In this document: positions 23,601 through 31,900 of the stretch, one piece after another
Position numbering within the stretch: the first letter of the stretch is position 1
Layout of the letters: each line of letters begins with the position of its first letter
Source of the DNA: Acanthaster planci
Taxonomy: Eukaryota > Echinodermata > Asteroidea > Valvatida > Acanthasteridae
Assembly (NCBI RefSeq): GCF_001949145.1
Contig: NW_019091359.1
Coordinates: 3,607,812-3,643,097, forward strand
Length of the DNA stretch: 35,286 bases
Direction: 5' to 3'
Translations under genes and position numbers: made by a program
Notes under the pieces: generated by a model
Database searches by the model: none
What the model was told of the DNA's origin: nothing
The model's input: the letters and a program-made list of their open reading frames with translations, nothing else

Positions 23601-24436
23601 TTTACTGTATTGTTTAGGCTATGCAAAAATAAGAATACTTTCTTGTCTGAAGAACTTAAACTTTGAAGAAGATTGAATAGATTCTTCAGCACAAGAATGA
23701 ATTTTAGGAGACTGAGAGAGGGGTGAGCATACAGTCCTTGTAAGATAGTAACAGTATAGAATTACACTCAGAAAGAGTTCTATACCTCCAGGCTCCATAC
23801 ACAGACAATGAGACGTCACGTGATATCCTAAGTTGGACTCTACAAATTGCCTTTTTTAACATTTGGACATGAAACTGGTCGAGAAAATTGCATTTCTGAG
23901 TAAGTGCTTCGATATTTTCCTTGGTAAATTTGACTTTTCGTGATATTGTTAGGCCTACCCCTTTCTGATGATGGTGGCTGATTTACCACACCGCTGTGCA
24001 GAGAGAAAAAAGTGATGTCTAGACAGGGACCTGTTTCTCCCACATGGTTCGTTACGTCCGTCGACATCCATGACGCCAGAATAGTCAAGGTGGAGGAATA
24101 AAATCACATGACATACAACTGTACACGTAGAAGTGCGTGCGTACTCATTCCCGCCTACACCACACCCCCTTAAACAACCAATCAAATCCAACACTGACGA
24201 CCCGAAGGAACGTTACTGACCAGAGAATGTTTTGAACGCCTTCAGTCACTATGTTCATTTTAACGTTAGACGGTAGGTCACGAGAAAGGACACTTCTCGG
24301 AAACACTTACCCGTTCTTCGTCCGGTGTAAGATTGGGCACTCTCACAGGAGCGTGAGCTATGTTGTTATCTCTTGTTCTGGCAGAGGGCAGAGGATCAAG
24401 AGGAAGACCCTCACACATCTCCTTCAAAGACGCCAT
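14534..24436 (-). CDS. UROC1: Urocanate hydratase (urocanase), complete, 18 exons
   Basis: Cytosolic NAD+-dependent enzyme converting trans-urocanate to 4-imidazolone-5-propionate, step two of histidine degradation. Exons in coding order: 24436-24311, 23528-23398, 22888-22795, 22315-22256, 21747-21619, 21054-20993, 20807-20741, 20431-20250, 19976-19926, 19638-19576, 19213-19034, 18917-18820, 18598-18523, 18396-18275, 17787-17717, 17345-17147, 16135-15954, 14671-14534. These sum to 2031 nt: 676 residues plus TAA, the length I recall for human UROC1. All introns are GT-AG and all phases match. Motifs: TYGGNGQVFSNW (about 124-135), MTAGSFCYIGPQGIVHGT (205-222), NAD-binding GLGGMSGAQ (248-256), DLGSDQTSCHNPFNGGYY (about 338-355), FRWVCTSSDP (450-459), SRDHHDVSGTDSPFRETSN (543-561), HNGGGVGWGEV (591-601), ARRSWSGN (633-640). 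An in-frame TAA six bases upstream of the ATG supports the start. It converges on HAL and diverges from MAGI. Confidence 0.97.
15440..15500 (+). repeat. tRNA-like A/B boxes (possible SINE head)
   Basis: TGGCTTAGTGG (15440-15450) fits the polymerase III A-box consensus. About 30 nt later GGGTTTTGAATCT resembles a decayed B box. It directly precedes the tandem array. No cloverleaf could be drawn, so this is read as a SINE remnant and not a tRNA gene. Confidence 0.4.
15505..15687. repeat. Tandem array, 57-61-bp unit, 3 copies
   Basis: CAGGAGTATACACGGGTACC starts at 15521 and 15578, and a one-base variant starts at 15639. Each copy is followed by AGTGAAGACAG and ATACTAACAACTT. The array lies in UROC1 intron 17, immediately after the tRNA-like segment. 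Confidence 0.9.
15954..16135 (-). CDS. UROC1: UROC1 exon 17
   Basis: Encodes MAVQNVIGDSFRGATWVALH, then NGGGVGWGEVINGGFGLMLD and AWDVTNG. The Gly-rich HNGGGVGWGEV block is invariant in urocanases as I recall them. The donor is GTAGGTG and the acceptor is CTACTGCAG. Confidence 0.96.
16650..16894. mobile_element. MITE-like element, 245 bp, long imperfect TIRs
   Basis: The left end GGGGCCAATTTCATAGAGCT followed by GCTT is mirrored by AAGCAGCACTATGAAATTAG plus CCCC at the right end. The similarity runs inward about 48 bp, to TAAGCGTG on the left and CACGCTTA on the right. There is no coding capacity. The end sequence is reminiscent of abundant short elements I recall from sea-star and other marine deuterostome genomes, unverified. 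It is inserted in UROC1 intron 16. No target-site duplication was seen. Confidence 0.75.
16990..17052. repeat. Polypyrimidine tandem repeat, 22-bp unit, about 3 copies
   Basis: CTTTTTCTTTTCTTTTATCC plus CT is repeated almost perfectly and followed by CCTGGGGGGGG. On the UROC1 sense strand this is a polypurine tract. Confidence 0.85.
17147..17345 (-). CDS. UROC1: UROC1 exon 16, largest coding exon
   Basis: Encodes VVGSQARILYSNQRGRMAIA (505-524) and ISRDHHDVSGTDSPFRETSN (542-561). The first stretch aligns with the bacterial urocanase signature region (GLPARICW-type). The second is the invariant RDHxDxG block used in substrate and cofactor binding. The exon starts in phase 0 and ends one base into an Asp codon. 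Confidence 0.95.
17346..17716 (-). other. UROC1 intron 15, nothing recognised
   Basis: AT-rich intron of 371 bp; no repeat or element was seen. Confidence 0.7.
17788..18274 (-). other. UROC1 intron 14, nothing recognised
   Basis: AT-rich intron of 487 bp with a short TATATATA tract near 18048. No element was recognised. Confidence 0.7.
19214..19575 (-). other. UROC1 intron 10, nothing recognised
   Basis: Intron of 362 bp without recognisable structure. Confidence 0.7.
20250..20431 (-). CDS. UROC1: UROC1 exon 8 with NAD-binding glycine loop
   Basis: Encodes ITVMNAGRQQLGTSDLRGRV, then FVSSGLGGMSGAQAKAAV and GCIGVIAEVSKEALLKRHKQ. The GLGGMSGAQ loop (248-256) is the Rossmann-type dinucleotide-binding turn of urocanase, where the tightly bound NAD+ acts as the electrophile (established for the family). 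Confidence 0.96.
20579..20637. repeat. Hairpin unit with TTAACCCTAAC ends
   Basis: TTAACCCTAACCCTCCTCAA plus TCCT is mirrored by the right arm (AGGA followed by CTGAGGAGTGTTAGGGTTAA). The arms are about 24 bp with two mismatches around a short loop. It belongs to the same end-motif family as the units at 23297 and 34727. It lies in UROC1 intron 7. Confidence 0.85.
21055..21618 (-). other. UROC1 intron 5 with partial TTAACCCTAAC repeat
   Basis: Contains TTAACCCTAACCCCCAAGGG at 21079-21098, which equals one end of the 70-bp repeat found at 23297 and 34727. Otherwise nothing was recognised. Confidence 0.65.
21748..22255 (-). other. UROC1 intron 4, nothing recognised
   Basis: AT-rich intron of 508 bp with no recognised element. 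Confidence 0.65.
22316..22794 (-). other. UROC1 intron 3, nothing recognised
   Basis: Intron of 479 bp with no recognised element. Confidence 0.65.
22889..23397 (-). other. UROC1 intron 2, carries a 70-bp repeat
   Basis: Intron of 509 bp. Apart from the TTAACCCTAAC unit at 23297-23366 nothing was recognised. Confidence 0.65.
23297..23366. repeat. 70-bp dispersed repeat, copy A (TTAACCCTAAC ends)
   Basis: The ends TTAACCCTAAC and GTTAGGGTTAA are exact inverted repeats, and the match extends outward to TGCATTAACCC/GGGTTAATGCA. The interior is nearly identical to the copy at 34727-34796: by eye four differences in 70 positions. Confidence 0.9.
23529..24310 (-). other. UROC1 intron 1
   Basis: Intron of 782 bp. 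It includes GACGTC overlapping TCACGTGA at 23812-23823, a CRE-like site joined to an E box. The 5' third (24000-24310) is somewhat GC-richer. No coding exon was seen. Confidence 0.6.
24311..24436 (-). CDS. UROC1: UROC1 exon 1 with start codon
   Basis: Encodes MASLKEMCEGLPLDPLPSAR and onward to HAPVRVPNLTPDEER, matching the N-terminus of animal urocanase. In the coding strand the ATG follows TAAAAA, so an in-frame stop sits two codons upstream and fixes this Met as the first possible one. The +4 base is G. The donor is GTAAGTG in phase 0. Confidence 0.95.
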
Positions 24437-24690
24437 TTTTTAAATCGCTGATGATGTAACAAAACACAAAAGGACCAACAGATATCGATACATCATGTAC
24501 TACACAGCCAACCAACAGTTTGAGTGGTATAGTACACAGACACGTCGACGGTTTTCAGCCGATACACTAAAGCCAGCGCGCGCGCCGGCGCCCGGCCTGC
24601 TCGTTGCGGCTACGTCTAGCGCCCTCTACCATTTATTTGTATTCTCTTGATTTGTTATATCGCCCTCTATAAAATGCGTTGGTTGAAAGT
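24437..24690 (-). promoter_or_regulatory. Candidate UROC1 promoter-proximal region
   Basis: Immediately upstream of the UROC1 start. It contains the palindrome TATCGATA (24483-24490), a short CG-dense tract GCGCGCGCGCCGGCGCCCGG (about 24576-24595), and two AGAGGGCG-type motifs on the minus strand (24617-24630 and 24659-24670). A TATAAAA at 24668-24674 lies on the opposite strand. Promoter function is inferred from position only. Confidence 0.4.
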
Positions 24691-25370
24691 GCAAAGTACA
24701 TGGTTGGCAGAAATGTGAACTAGCATGCCACAGAAGGTTTTTTTTACCTATGGGCACCACCGTAATTTATTTTCCTGCGCTGCCTAACTGATCGAAGTAA
24801 AATGACTGAGATAAATCAATAATCAATTTTTTGCTCAAAATGCAAGAAAGAAAAGTTTAACAACACTATGGCAATCAGGACCAGCCGGATTAAATGGTCC
24901 GTAAAGGTTCTGGTACCTGGGGTCTGTAGACCCCAATATTCTACCCAATTCAGGCAGGCTCTACTCTTGCCCTGGGCTCGGGGACTGGGAAAAGATACTT
25001 TGCACTGATATCTTTCATTTCATGTTGATGCTAAGCTGGAGAGTGAGGCGAGAACCATGGAGAAATAAAATACACAGACTGTGTCTATATTCCTCCATGC
25101 AGGAACTAGATAAGTTTTGAAGCTTTCCCCTTTCCCTAAGTCGAATTCAGAGAGACTCGCTAGCTGTTGAAGCTGGTGTGCCTTTGTTTGTGCATGGTAT
25201 TACAAACAATAAAAATATTTTTAAAGTGAAATATAATTTGCCATTCCCGAAATATCTCTGCTTTGTAATTACAAAGCTTTCGTTTCTTGTAGTAATAAAA
25301 TAATTAATAATTTCCAAATCATTCAGTTATTACCATGTTTCAGTTTTTGTAGTTAGCATGTACTGACCAC

Positions 25371-25388
25371 AGAGCCATATATGGCTCT
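25371..25388. promoter_or_regulatory. 18-bp palindrome containing a perfect CArG box
   Basis: AGAGCCATATATGGCTCT is a perfect palindrome. Its core CCATATATGG (25375-25384) matches CC(A/T)6GG, the serum response factor/MADS-box consensus. It lies between divergent genes; function is inferred. Confidence 0.45.
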
Positions 25389-26081
25389 ATGGTAATGACT
25401 TTTGTTTTCTTCAATTGAATTCTATTAAGATTCACTTGCGAGGACAAATCCATAAAAAAAAATAATTCGTTGATTCTTCGATTACGAAAAATGTCGAACA
25501 GCCTTGCTTTACAGAACCTGAGCTCAAGCTGTACGCGAGTTCCCGATCGATGATCTAGATTTGTCACAGTCTCTGTGCATTTCAATTTTTTTACGTCTAC
25601 TATGAAACGGTGTTCTGTCTGATGTATTTCTTTATTGTGTGTGTAAAGCAGGGTACCAGTATTATCTACAATCAAGCTGATGGTACCCGGAATCTCGCAA
25701 CAACAGCATTGAAAATACATTTGGTGTGACACTGGAACCAGCGATTACCCCTGAATGACCAAAATAATGTCATCAAACGGACATTTTTGAAAGAGGAACA
25801 CCCTGCTCTGACGCCGAATGACTCATTGGAAACAAATGAAATGAAATTATTTAAATGAGATAGGTAAGTTCAAAGAAGTACTAACGTAACGGTAAAGTCA
25901 TGCTGCAAATATGGGGCTCAGCTGCTGGGAACAATGGTGTAATTTCTGCGTGGGTCAGTTGCTGATGTCACGCGTGTTAAATGCCAGCAGTAGATTTATG
26001 GGGTGTACGGGTACTATTGCATCAAACATGGCAAAGTCCGGAATTTACACGCAGTTTTGACCGGAGGAAAAATCCAATAAA

Positions 26082-26087
26082 GTAAGT
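26082..26087 (+). other. Candidate donor of a non-coding first MAGI exon
   Basis: GTAAGT after CCAATAAA could be the splice donor of an untranslated 5' exon that joins the acceptor at 26979-26980. A short frame MAKSGIYTQF ending in TGA lies just upstream. This is positional inference only. Confidence 0.2.
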
Positions 26088-26190
26088 TACGGTAGCCCAG
26101 ATAGTAACCACGGTAATAGTGCTATTCTTTTGTGCCAAGCCTGTTGAACATGCTCTTCCCCTGGTTGCCTACTCCCAGAACTATGGCCCG

Positions 26191-26275
26191 GTGGGGTCCG
26201 ACAATGTCCGACGTCCGCCCCGCGCTGACGTCCGCCCCGAACGTTCGTGGGAGCGGGGCGGACTTCAGACCCCAC
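26191..26275. repeat. GC-rich imperfect inverted repeat
   Basis: GTGGGGTC (26191-26198) pairs with GACCCCAC (26268-26275), and GTCCGCCCCG copies at 26213-26222 and 26230-26239 pair with CGGGGCGGAC at 26254-26263. It includes the palindrome CGAACGTTCG. It stands out as the most GC- and CpG-dense patch of the AT-rich spacer. Confidence 0.75.
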
Positions 26276-26980
26276 AGTTCCGGGGCCCTGCAGTGGGGGT
26301 ACTGTCATGGTTTCCAACCTCCATGCTCGTCCAGAGCAACAGATTGGTTATTTTAATTTTGGGGGGAGGGTTGATAACAGTGTTTGAAATAATTTTTTAA
26401 TGAATTTTTACCATATTTAGGCTATTTATCATGTGTACGTACATGTACATGATTTAGGTTCAGTCATCCAGTTCAAGTTCACGCCTCCAGACTGATTTTA
26501 TTCCACTCTGAGTGACATAAACCAAAACATTATTTTTGAATGACTTTTATCATTTGTTCTTTGACATTTTGCTACTCGAACCGGTACTGTAGCTACAGTA
26601 AAAAAAATCTGTGAAAATTGTGTATTGTTTCTTCAGTGTCTGGATCTTTGGGATGCATGGAACTGTTACAGTATTTACTAAATATCACTTCTAAAATTTT
26701 CTGACTGAAAGTTACCAAAAATGCAGTACAAAATGCAATGTACCGGTATATGGTGAACCCAACAAGGTTATGCAGAATTTCAATCGTCCCTGGGGGTTAG
26801 GGTTTGATCTTAGCCATTGTCAAGTGGATATCAGTAGTTACATGGTTGCTGATAATGGCATCTACATTTAGGCTATACGCCTGAGAATGGTATCTGGTGG
26901 TGGTCCACATGGAAATTTGTTGTACAAATAGATACAGTATAACATTATTCTTTGTGGCTTTGTTTTGTTTTTGTCTGTAG

Positions 26981-27114
26981 GAAGTGGACCATTGCAAGGT
27001 AGTGATTCACTGTCATCTCATGAATGAAGTGACAAGGATACCTGTGCATTACCTCAAGTGCACTTCTTGGAGTTCATATTGTAGGCTTATTGTTTAACAT
27101 CGCTGCTTATCACC
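26981..27114 (+). other. Probable MAGI 5' UTR (exon start to ATG)
   Basis: A strong acceptor (TTTGTTTTTGTCTGTAG) ends at 26980. The next 134 nt lead to the MAGI ATG and contain an in-frame TAG at 27082-27084, so translation cannot start earlier in this exon. Confidence 0.55.
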
Positions 27115-27427
27115 ATGACCAAAGACAACAAAAAGGGGACCAAGCCACCTAAACACTGGAGCCAATATATCCATGAGATTGTAGTTTCTCCAACGGATGA
27201 TGGCAGTCCCAATTTCACTGTTAGAGGCGGAGCTGAGAATGGGCTGTTCCCCTACATTGCAGATGTCCGCAGCGACAGGATTCTGGTACGTTCGGGCAAA
27301 CTGCATACAGATGATTTATTGATTGAGTTGAATGGGCACAAACTACCTGGGTTTACATTGTGGGACATCGAGGCTCTTCTGGCACATATTGGCCGTGCAC
27401 CTTTGCACCTGAAAACAGTCAAACAAG
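27115..27427 (+). CDS. MAGI: MAGI-family scaffold, first coding exon (N-terminal PDZ domain); 3'-partial
   Basis: Encodes 104 residues plus one base of the next codon, starting MTKDNKKGTKPPKHWSQYIH. It continues through VRGGAENGLFPYIADV, DDLLIELNGHKLPGFTL and LKTVKQG. The GGAENGxFPY block and the VKQG end match, from memory, the N-terminal PDZ (PDZ0) domain of vertebrate MAGI1-3. Those scaffolds follow it with a guanylate-kinase-like domain, two WW domains and further PDZ domains, and act at epithelial tight and adherens junctions and synapses. The start is supported by CACCATGA context and an upstream in-frame stop; the donor is GTACGTG. I searched the rest of the window by eye for the next exon (KDLRHYLNLRFQKG-type sequence) without success, so the gene continues outside. 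Confidence 0.88.
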
Positions 27428-28957
27428 GTACGTGTAGGTTGTAGTATACATGTACATGTAGGTTAACCCCGGTAGCTTTTCCTAAATGTAAGTGTACAGT
27501 ATTTTAGAAAGACACCATTATTTACCAATTATTAATTAGGGACTTTGTTTAAATTATTGGTGTTGTTAAATGGTGTAATTTGGCAACCAGTCTCAGAAGC
27601 CATTACTGCAGTGGCACAACGACAGGTGATTTGTGTGTTACATACCACTTCAGCCAGTAGGTTGTCATGATTTGCTAAATGCATGCACTCATCAAGTTCA
27701 AGACTGTACACGTATATGCACATATAGCATGTAGTACAGCACCGTTGCAGTTAGGTATGGTGTCTCTTCGAATTATTCAATACAATAATTTCCTGAAGTG
27801 CTGTACTGTACCTGTGATTTGAAATACATTGTACATTAGTCATTGTTTGAATACGTGTGCTTTTGTCTGTCAGAAAATTGGGTTTGCTGTTGTGTATTGC
27901 ATGTACGGTAGAGTCTCAGTGGAGTCCAGTTTTATTCATCCCTTCAGAAGGAAATTTTAATGGCAAGCACATGCCAAGACATATATATTTAGTAGACATA
28001 CATATTCTGCTGCCATTTCCTCAAGGGTGAACATTTTGCTCTTTTTGTGAATGGTTAGATTTCCCCTCAGCATACATTGGATAGGATGCTTTATCAAGAC
28101 AGGAACTGATGGGTACATTCATGTACCGATACCAACATGTACATTGCAGAATATCCTTTAAAGTTCAATGTACATGTATGAATGGTCAAATTTTTAAAGC
28201 AAACAGAAAGGTAATTTGTCGACACATTACCAGCCTGAAGCGTTAAGTCTACACTCATTGTTCACAAACTGGGCCAATTCACCTGCAGTTTTGTCTCACA
28301 TGCAGATCTCATGATCCAGTAATTACTTGTCTTTGATAAATGATGTGCACACTGCACAGCCAGTGTTTCAGCTTGAATAAGAATCATTTGGACTAAGAAG
28401 TTAAGAAAATATGAAATGATGCCATACTTGGAACCAACAAACAGAGCCAAACAATACCCTGAGAAAACTACTTACACCAGTTGAATTCAGCAGGAGCAAC
28501 AGCTTATTTGTTCATTATTCAAATTTTGAAAATCCAACAGTACATCCCACGTTTTTATGTTGTTGAATTCAGCAAGGCCAATGTTTTCTAGCAAGTCATC
28601 CACAATTTTGTCTTTTGTTACCATTTTATTACACCATTACCTAAACAGTAAAACACACCCATTCACAGATTTGGATAAAAGTTGAATGACAGTTTAACAT
28701 TTAACAAGGAGACCTACTGAAGATGGTGTATATGTACACACGTCTGTTTGAGAGCTTCTGGCATCTTTTCCCCAGAACATTTTTTTTTTTAATAAATGAC
28801 TCCTCTGTGAAACATGGAAATGAATTATATTACGTTTAGCAAATCTGAAAAAGTGTTTATGAAAACTTATTTGAAGTATTATTACTCATACCTGACAATT
28901 GCTGGTACTTGTCAGGGAAATTGCTACTTTGTACTTTTAAATGTGTACACAGGCACA

Positions 28958-28985
28958 TACATGTACATGTACATGTACACATGTA
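28958..28985. repeat. (ACATGT)n palindromic microsatellite
   Basis: Uninterrupted TACATGTACATGTACATGTA-type repeat of a self-complementary hexamer. Shorter copies are scattered through the rest of the intron. Confidence 0.8.
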
Positions 28986-31900
28986 ATTGGGGAAAAATTG
29001 ATACCGGTAATTTTTGCAACCTTCTGAAAAAATGCAAATAATCCAACACCATTTCCTAAAAGGAATGACAGCTTAAGTTATGCAGTCTGTTCCCTGCTGA
29101 TTGTGGAATGACATGTGCTCTTTGTACTCAGGATTTTTAAAGGTCTTGTATGAATAATTGTGTGTTTGTGTTGAATCGTGCTTGAGTGAAATGTACATAT
29201 ACTGTACGTGTACATGTACCCCAGTAGGCCTGTGACTACATGTGTACATTGTACAGTTTACATGTAGTTCCCGTCAATGTAGTTAATACTTTACATCAAG
29301 TTTTGTGATGTACTGGTACAGTGTACAATATACATTGTACATTGTAGCCTTCATTCTTTCCAACTTCAGTGAAGACAGACTTCAATGTCAGATAAATTTT
29401 GTTCATTTCAGAATAAGAATGTACCGTAGAACAGTACATGCAGCCAGTCTGTTACTATCAGTACGGTTACTTAGATGGTTGCAAACAGGGAAAGCAGCAG
29501 GTAGCCTAACCTGACTTGAACCTCTGCACCTGCTACGATTTACCAATCTTTGATACCTTGATGATAGCTTGTAAAGTCAAGGTGTCAAGTCAACTATAGG
29601 TGTGAAGTGATATCACAGCTGTTCAAAGCTAATGACTAGACTGTCTAAACTGTATTTATTGAGAGTTATTGGTTTGTTTTAATGATTAGGATTTGTGTCT
29701 ACTCTCTACTTCATTTACTGGAGATCACTGGAGGTGACATACATATACATTTAGGCCTATGCCTTACAAAAGAAGCTCACACTACATGTACAATGTACAC
29801 ATACTTCTTATTGTTAAGAAATTTCAATATCTGTGAGAGATTTGAAAGGTTAGGGGTTTAATGGGAATAATGTTAATGATAAAAGCATGAAGGGGGGCCT
29901 ACTTGTTAATAAATTTAAAGAGGAAACAAAAGGAGTTACTGTTTTGGACTGAAATTTTAATCCTTGAGTGGCAGTGGCCCAAGAACTTTAACGTAACCAT
30001 TTATGGGTAGTATTGATTTGAACAAAAATGTCCTTTTTTGAATATTAGAAGGTAAACATATACATGTACATACCGGTATGTACCTGCCAACTTACAATTT
30101 ACATGCACATTCAAATGCTACAAGTGTGTACTCATTTGACAATATTAGTTAATATTTCTCACTGTGTGCATGTACTGGTATGTAACTTACAGTTTATGCC
30201 ACACATACATTTTGTACCATATCGGTATGTACAACACATAAGAATGCATCACTGAATAAGCCAGTGGAAAAGTTTAGCAGAGTTTGTCTGCAAGGTTAAA
30301 CACATACTAAGACAAGAAACAGAAAGCCCTGTTTTTCACTTGAAGACAGTGTTGACACTCACGCCTCTTAGTCCATTTTCCAATACTGGCAAAAACCCCA
30401 AAGAGTCATTTGTGCATGCACAGCATTTGAAAAAATTAATTTTAAAAATTCCATCTCGTTCAAATGTGTTATTAACTCGTAAATTTTTTATTGAATTGGC
30501 AATTTTAAGACATCAGATCATCAGTACTGATAACTCGAAGAATCCATGTTGTGAAATAATGACATGAGATGACAGCATCTACATGTAGTACCGATTTATT
30601 TGGACAACAGCACCATGCTTACTGTAAATGTAATTCTCTTAGTCTTCTCAGTCTTCGTCATTTTATTAAATCCCCTACTCATCCTGTACTTCAAGTTCAG
30701 GACCTGTAATTTGACATTACTGACAGGATCACTCAATGGCCTCTCCTTCCTAATAATCAAATTTGTCATTTTGCCTCTCAAAGCCTAACAAATGGGCATC
30801 AACGACAATGCAAACTGCTCTGTGGCTGAAGAGATCTGTTCCCCTACTCATATACCGGTAAAACTTAAATTAAGGCACTGTAGAAGAGATGGGTTACATG
30901 TACACACGTACATGTATGTACATGTTACCCCATTAATTACTTGGTTATGGTTACTACTACGGGGCCATTCAAAATTTTCGATGTTTTTAAATTTACATGT
31001 AAATTGTTTCAACCCACCAACCCCCAATTTCAATTAAAAAAAAAATGATATTTGCTCATTCAATATTGCTCATTCAATGTTAGATTGCTTAGTTTTCTTT
31101 GTCTCTCCATAGGTTGGGGTACAAATGGATTCTTGCTTAACCTTAAACCTAAATGTTGTCATCTAATTTATGTAAAATGATACATTGTGTAATGTTGCTC
31201 AAGTTAATGGCCATATTCTCAGTACTTAAGTAATGTGAATCATGTTTGCTTATTGTAAAGAATGACAGCATTAAAATAAATGTTTCATTCAATATTGTAC
31301 ATTATGCATGGTGACGGCCACGTTGAGTGCCGTACCGCAACTGCATGTACAAATTCCCATTACAGCACTCCCTGATATGATGTTCTTCTCGATATACATT
31401 TAGCTCTCTTTTTTCACATCTGTGGCTGTTCTCCCATTGACTACATGTATGTTCATCTATTTTTGTTACAGCACTCTCTTTTACAGCACTTTCACGTCCA
31501 AGTCCCACATGTACATATGCCAGCACACTTGTGTATTTCTGCATAGTGGGCAGTGCTTACACCAAGCAGAATAAAATGCATGCACTTGTGTGTAAATGTA
31601 AATATTAATGGTCTACATCTTCATGTACAAGTTTGTTATTAATCTGTTTCATATCCTACATGTAGCATTTCTTTAGGCCAATTGAATTGTTCGTGTCATG
31701 TTCAGCTTTTCTCATTTTGTTGCACATACATACATGTAAATGTAGGCCTGCATCTACATACTGTACGTACTGTATGTGATGCATGAACCAGAACTACATG
31801 TATGGATTGGGTGGGTAGTGGAATATTGAATGACCCTAGGGCCCCTCCCCACATGGGGTTTGGTGTCAGTTCCCACTCCTATCTTACCACACCCTTTGCA

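Larger units (their letters stand above)
24691..27114. other. Divergent spacer between UROC1 and MAGI
   Basis: Contains a CArG-type palindrome at 25371-25388, a GC-rich inverted repeat near 26191-26275 and a repeat fragment at 26788-26805. It also holds the probable 5' UTR exon of the MAGI gene. No other gene was recognised. Confidence 0.6.

Noticed and set aside
24668-24674. TATAAAA as the UROC1 TATA box
   Set aside because: It is on the strand opposite to UROC1; a role for a divergent transcript cannot be shown.
26087-26356. Overlapping frames on both strands in the GC-rich block
   Set aside because: Open in several frames because the GC-rich inverted repeat has few stops; no codon pattern of a real gene.
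30600-30788. 62-residue hydrophobic frame resembling a membrane peptide
   Set aside because: Lies in the MAGI intron, no homology recognised; T-rich DNA readily yields Leu/Ile/Val/Phe runs.
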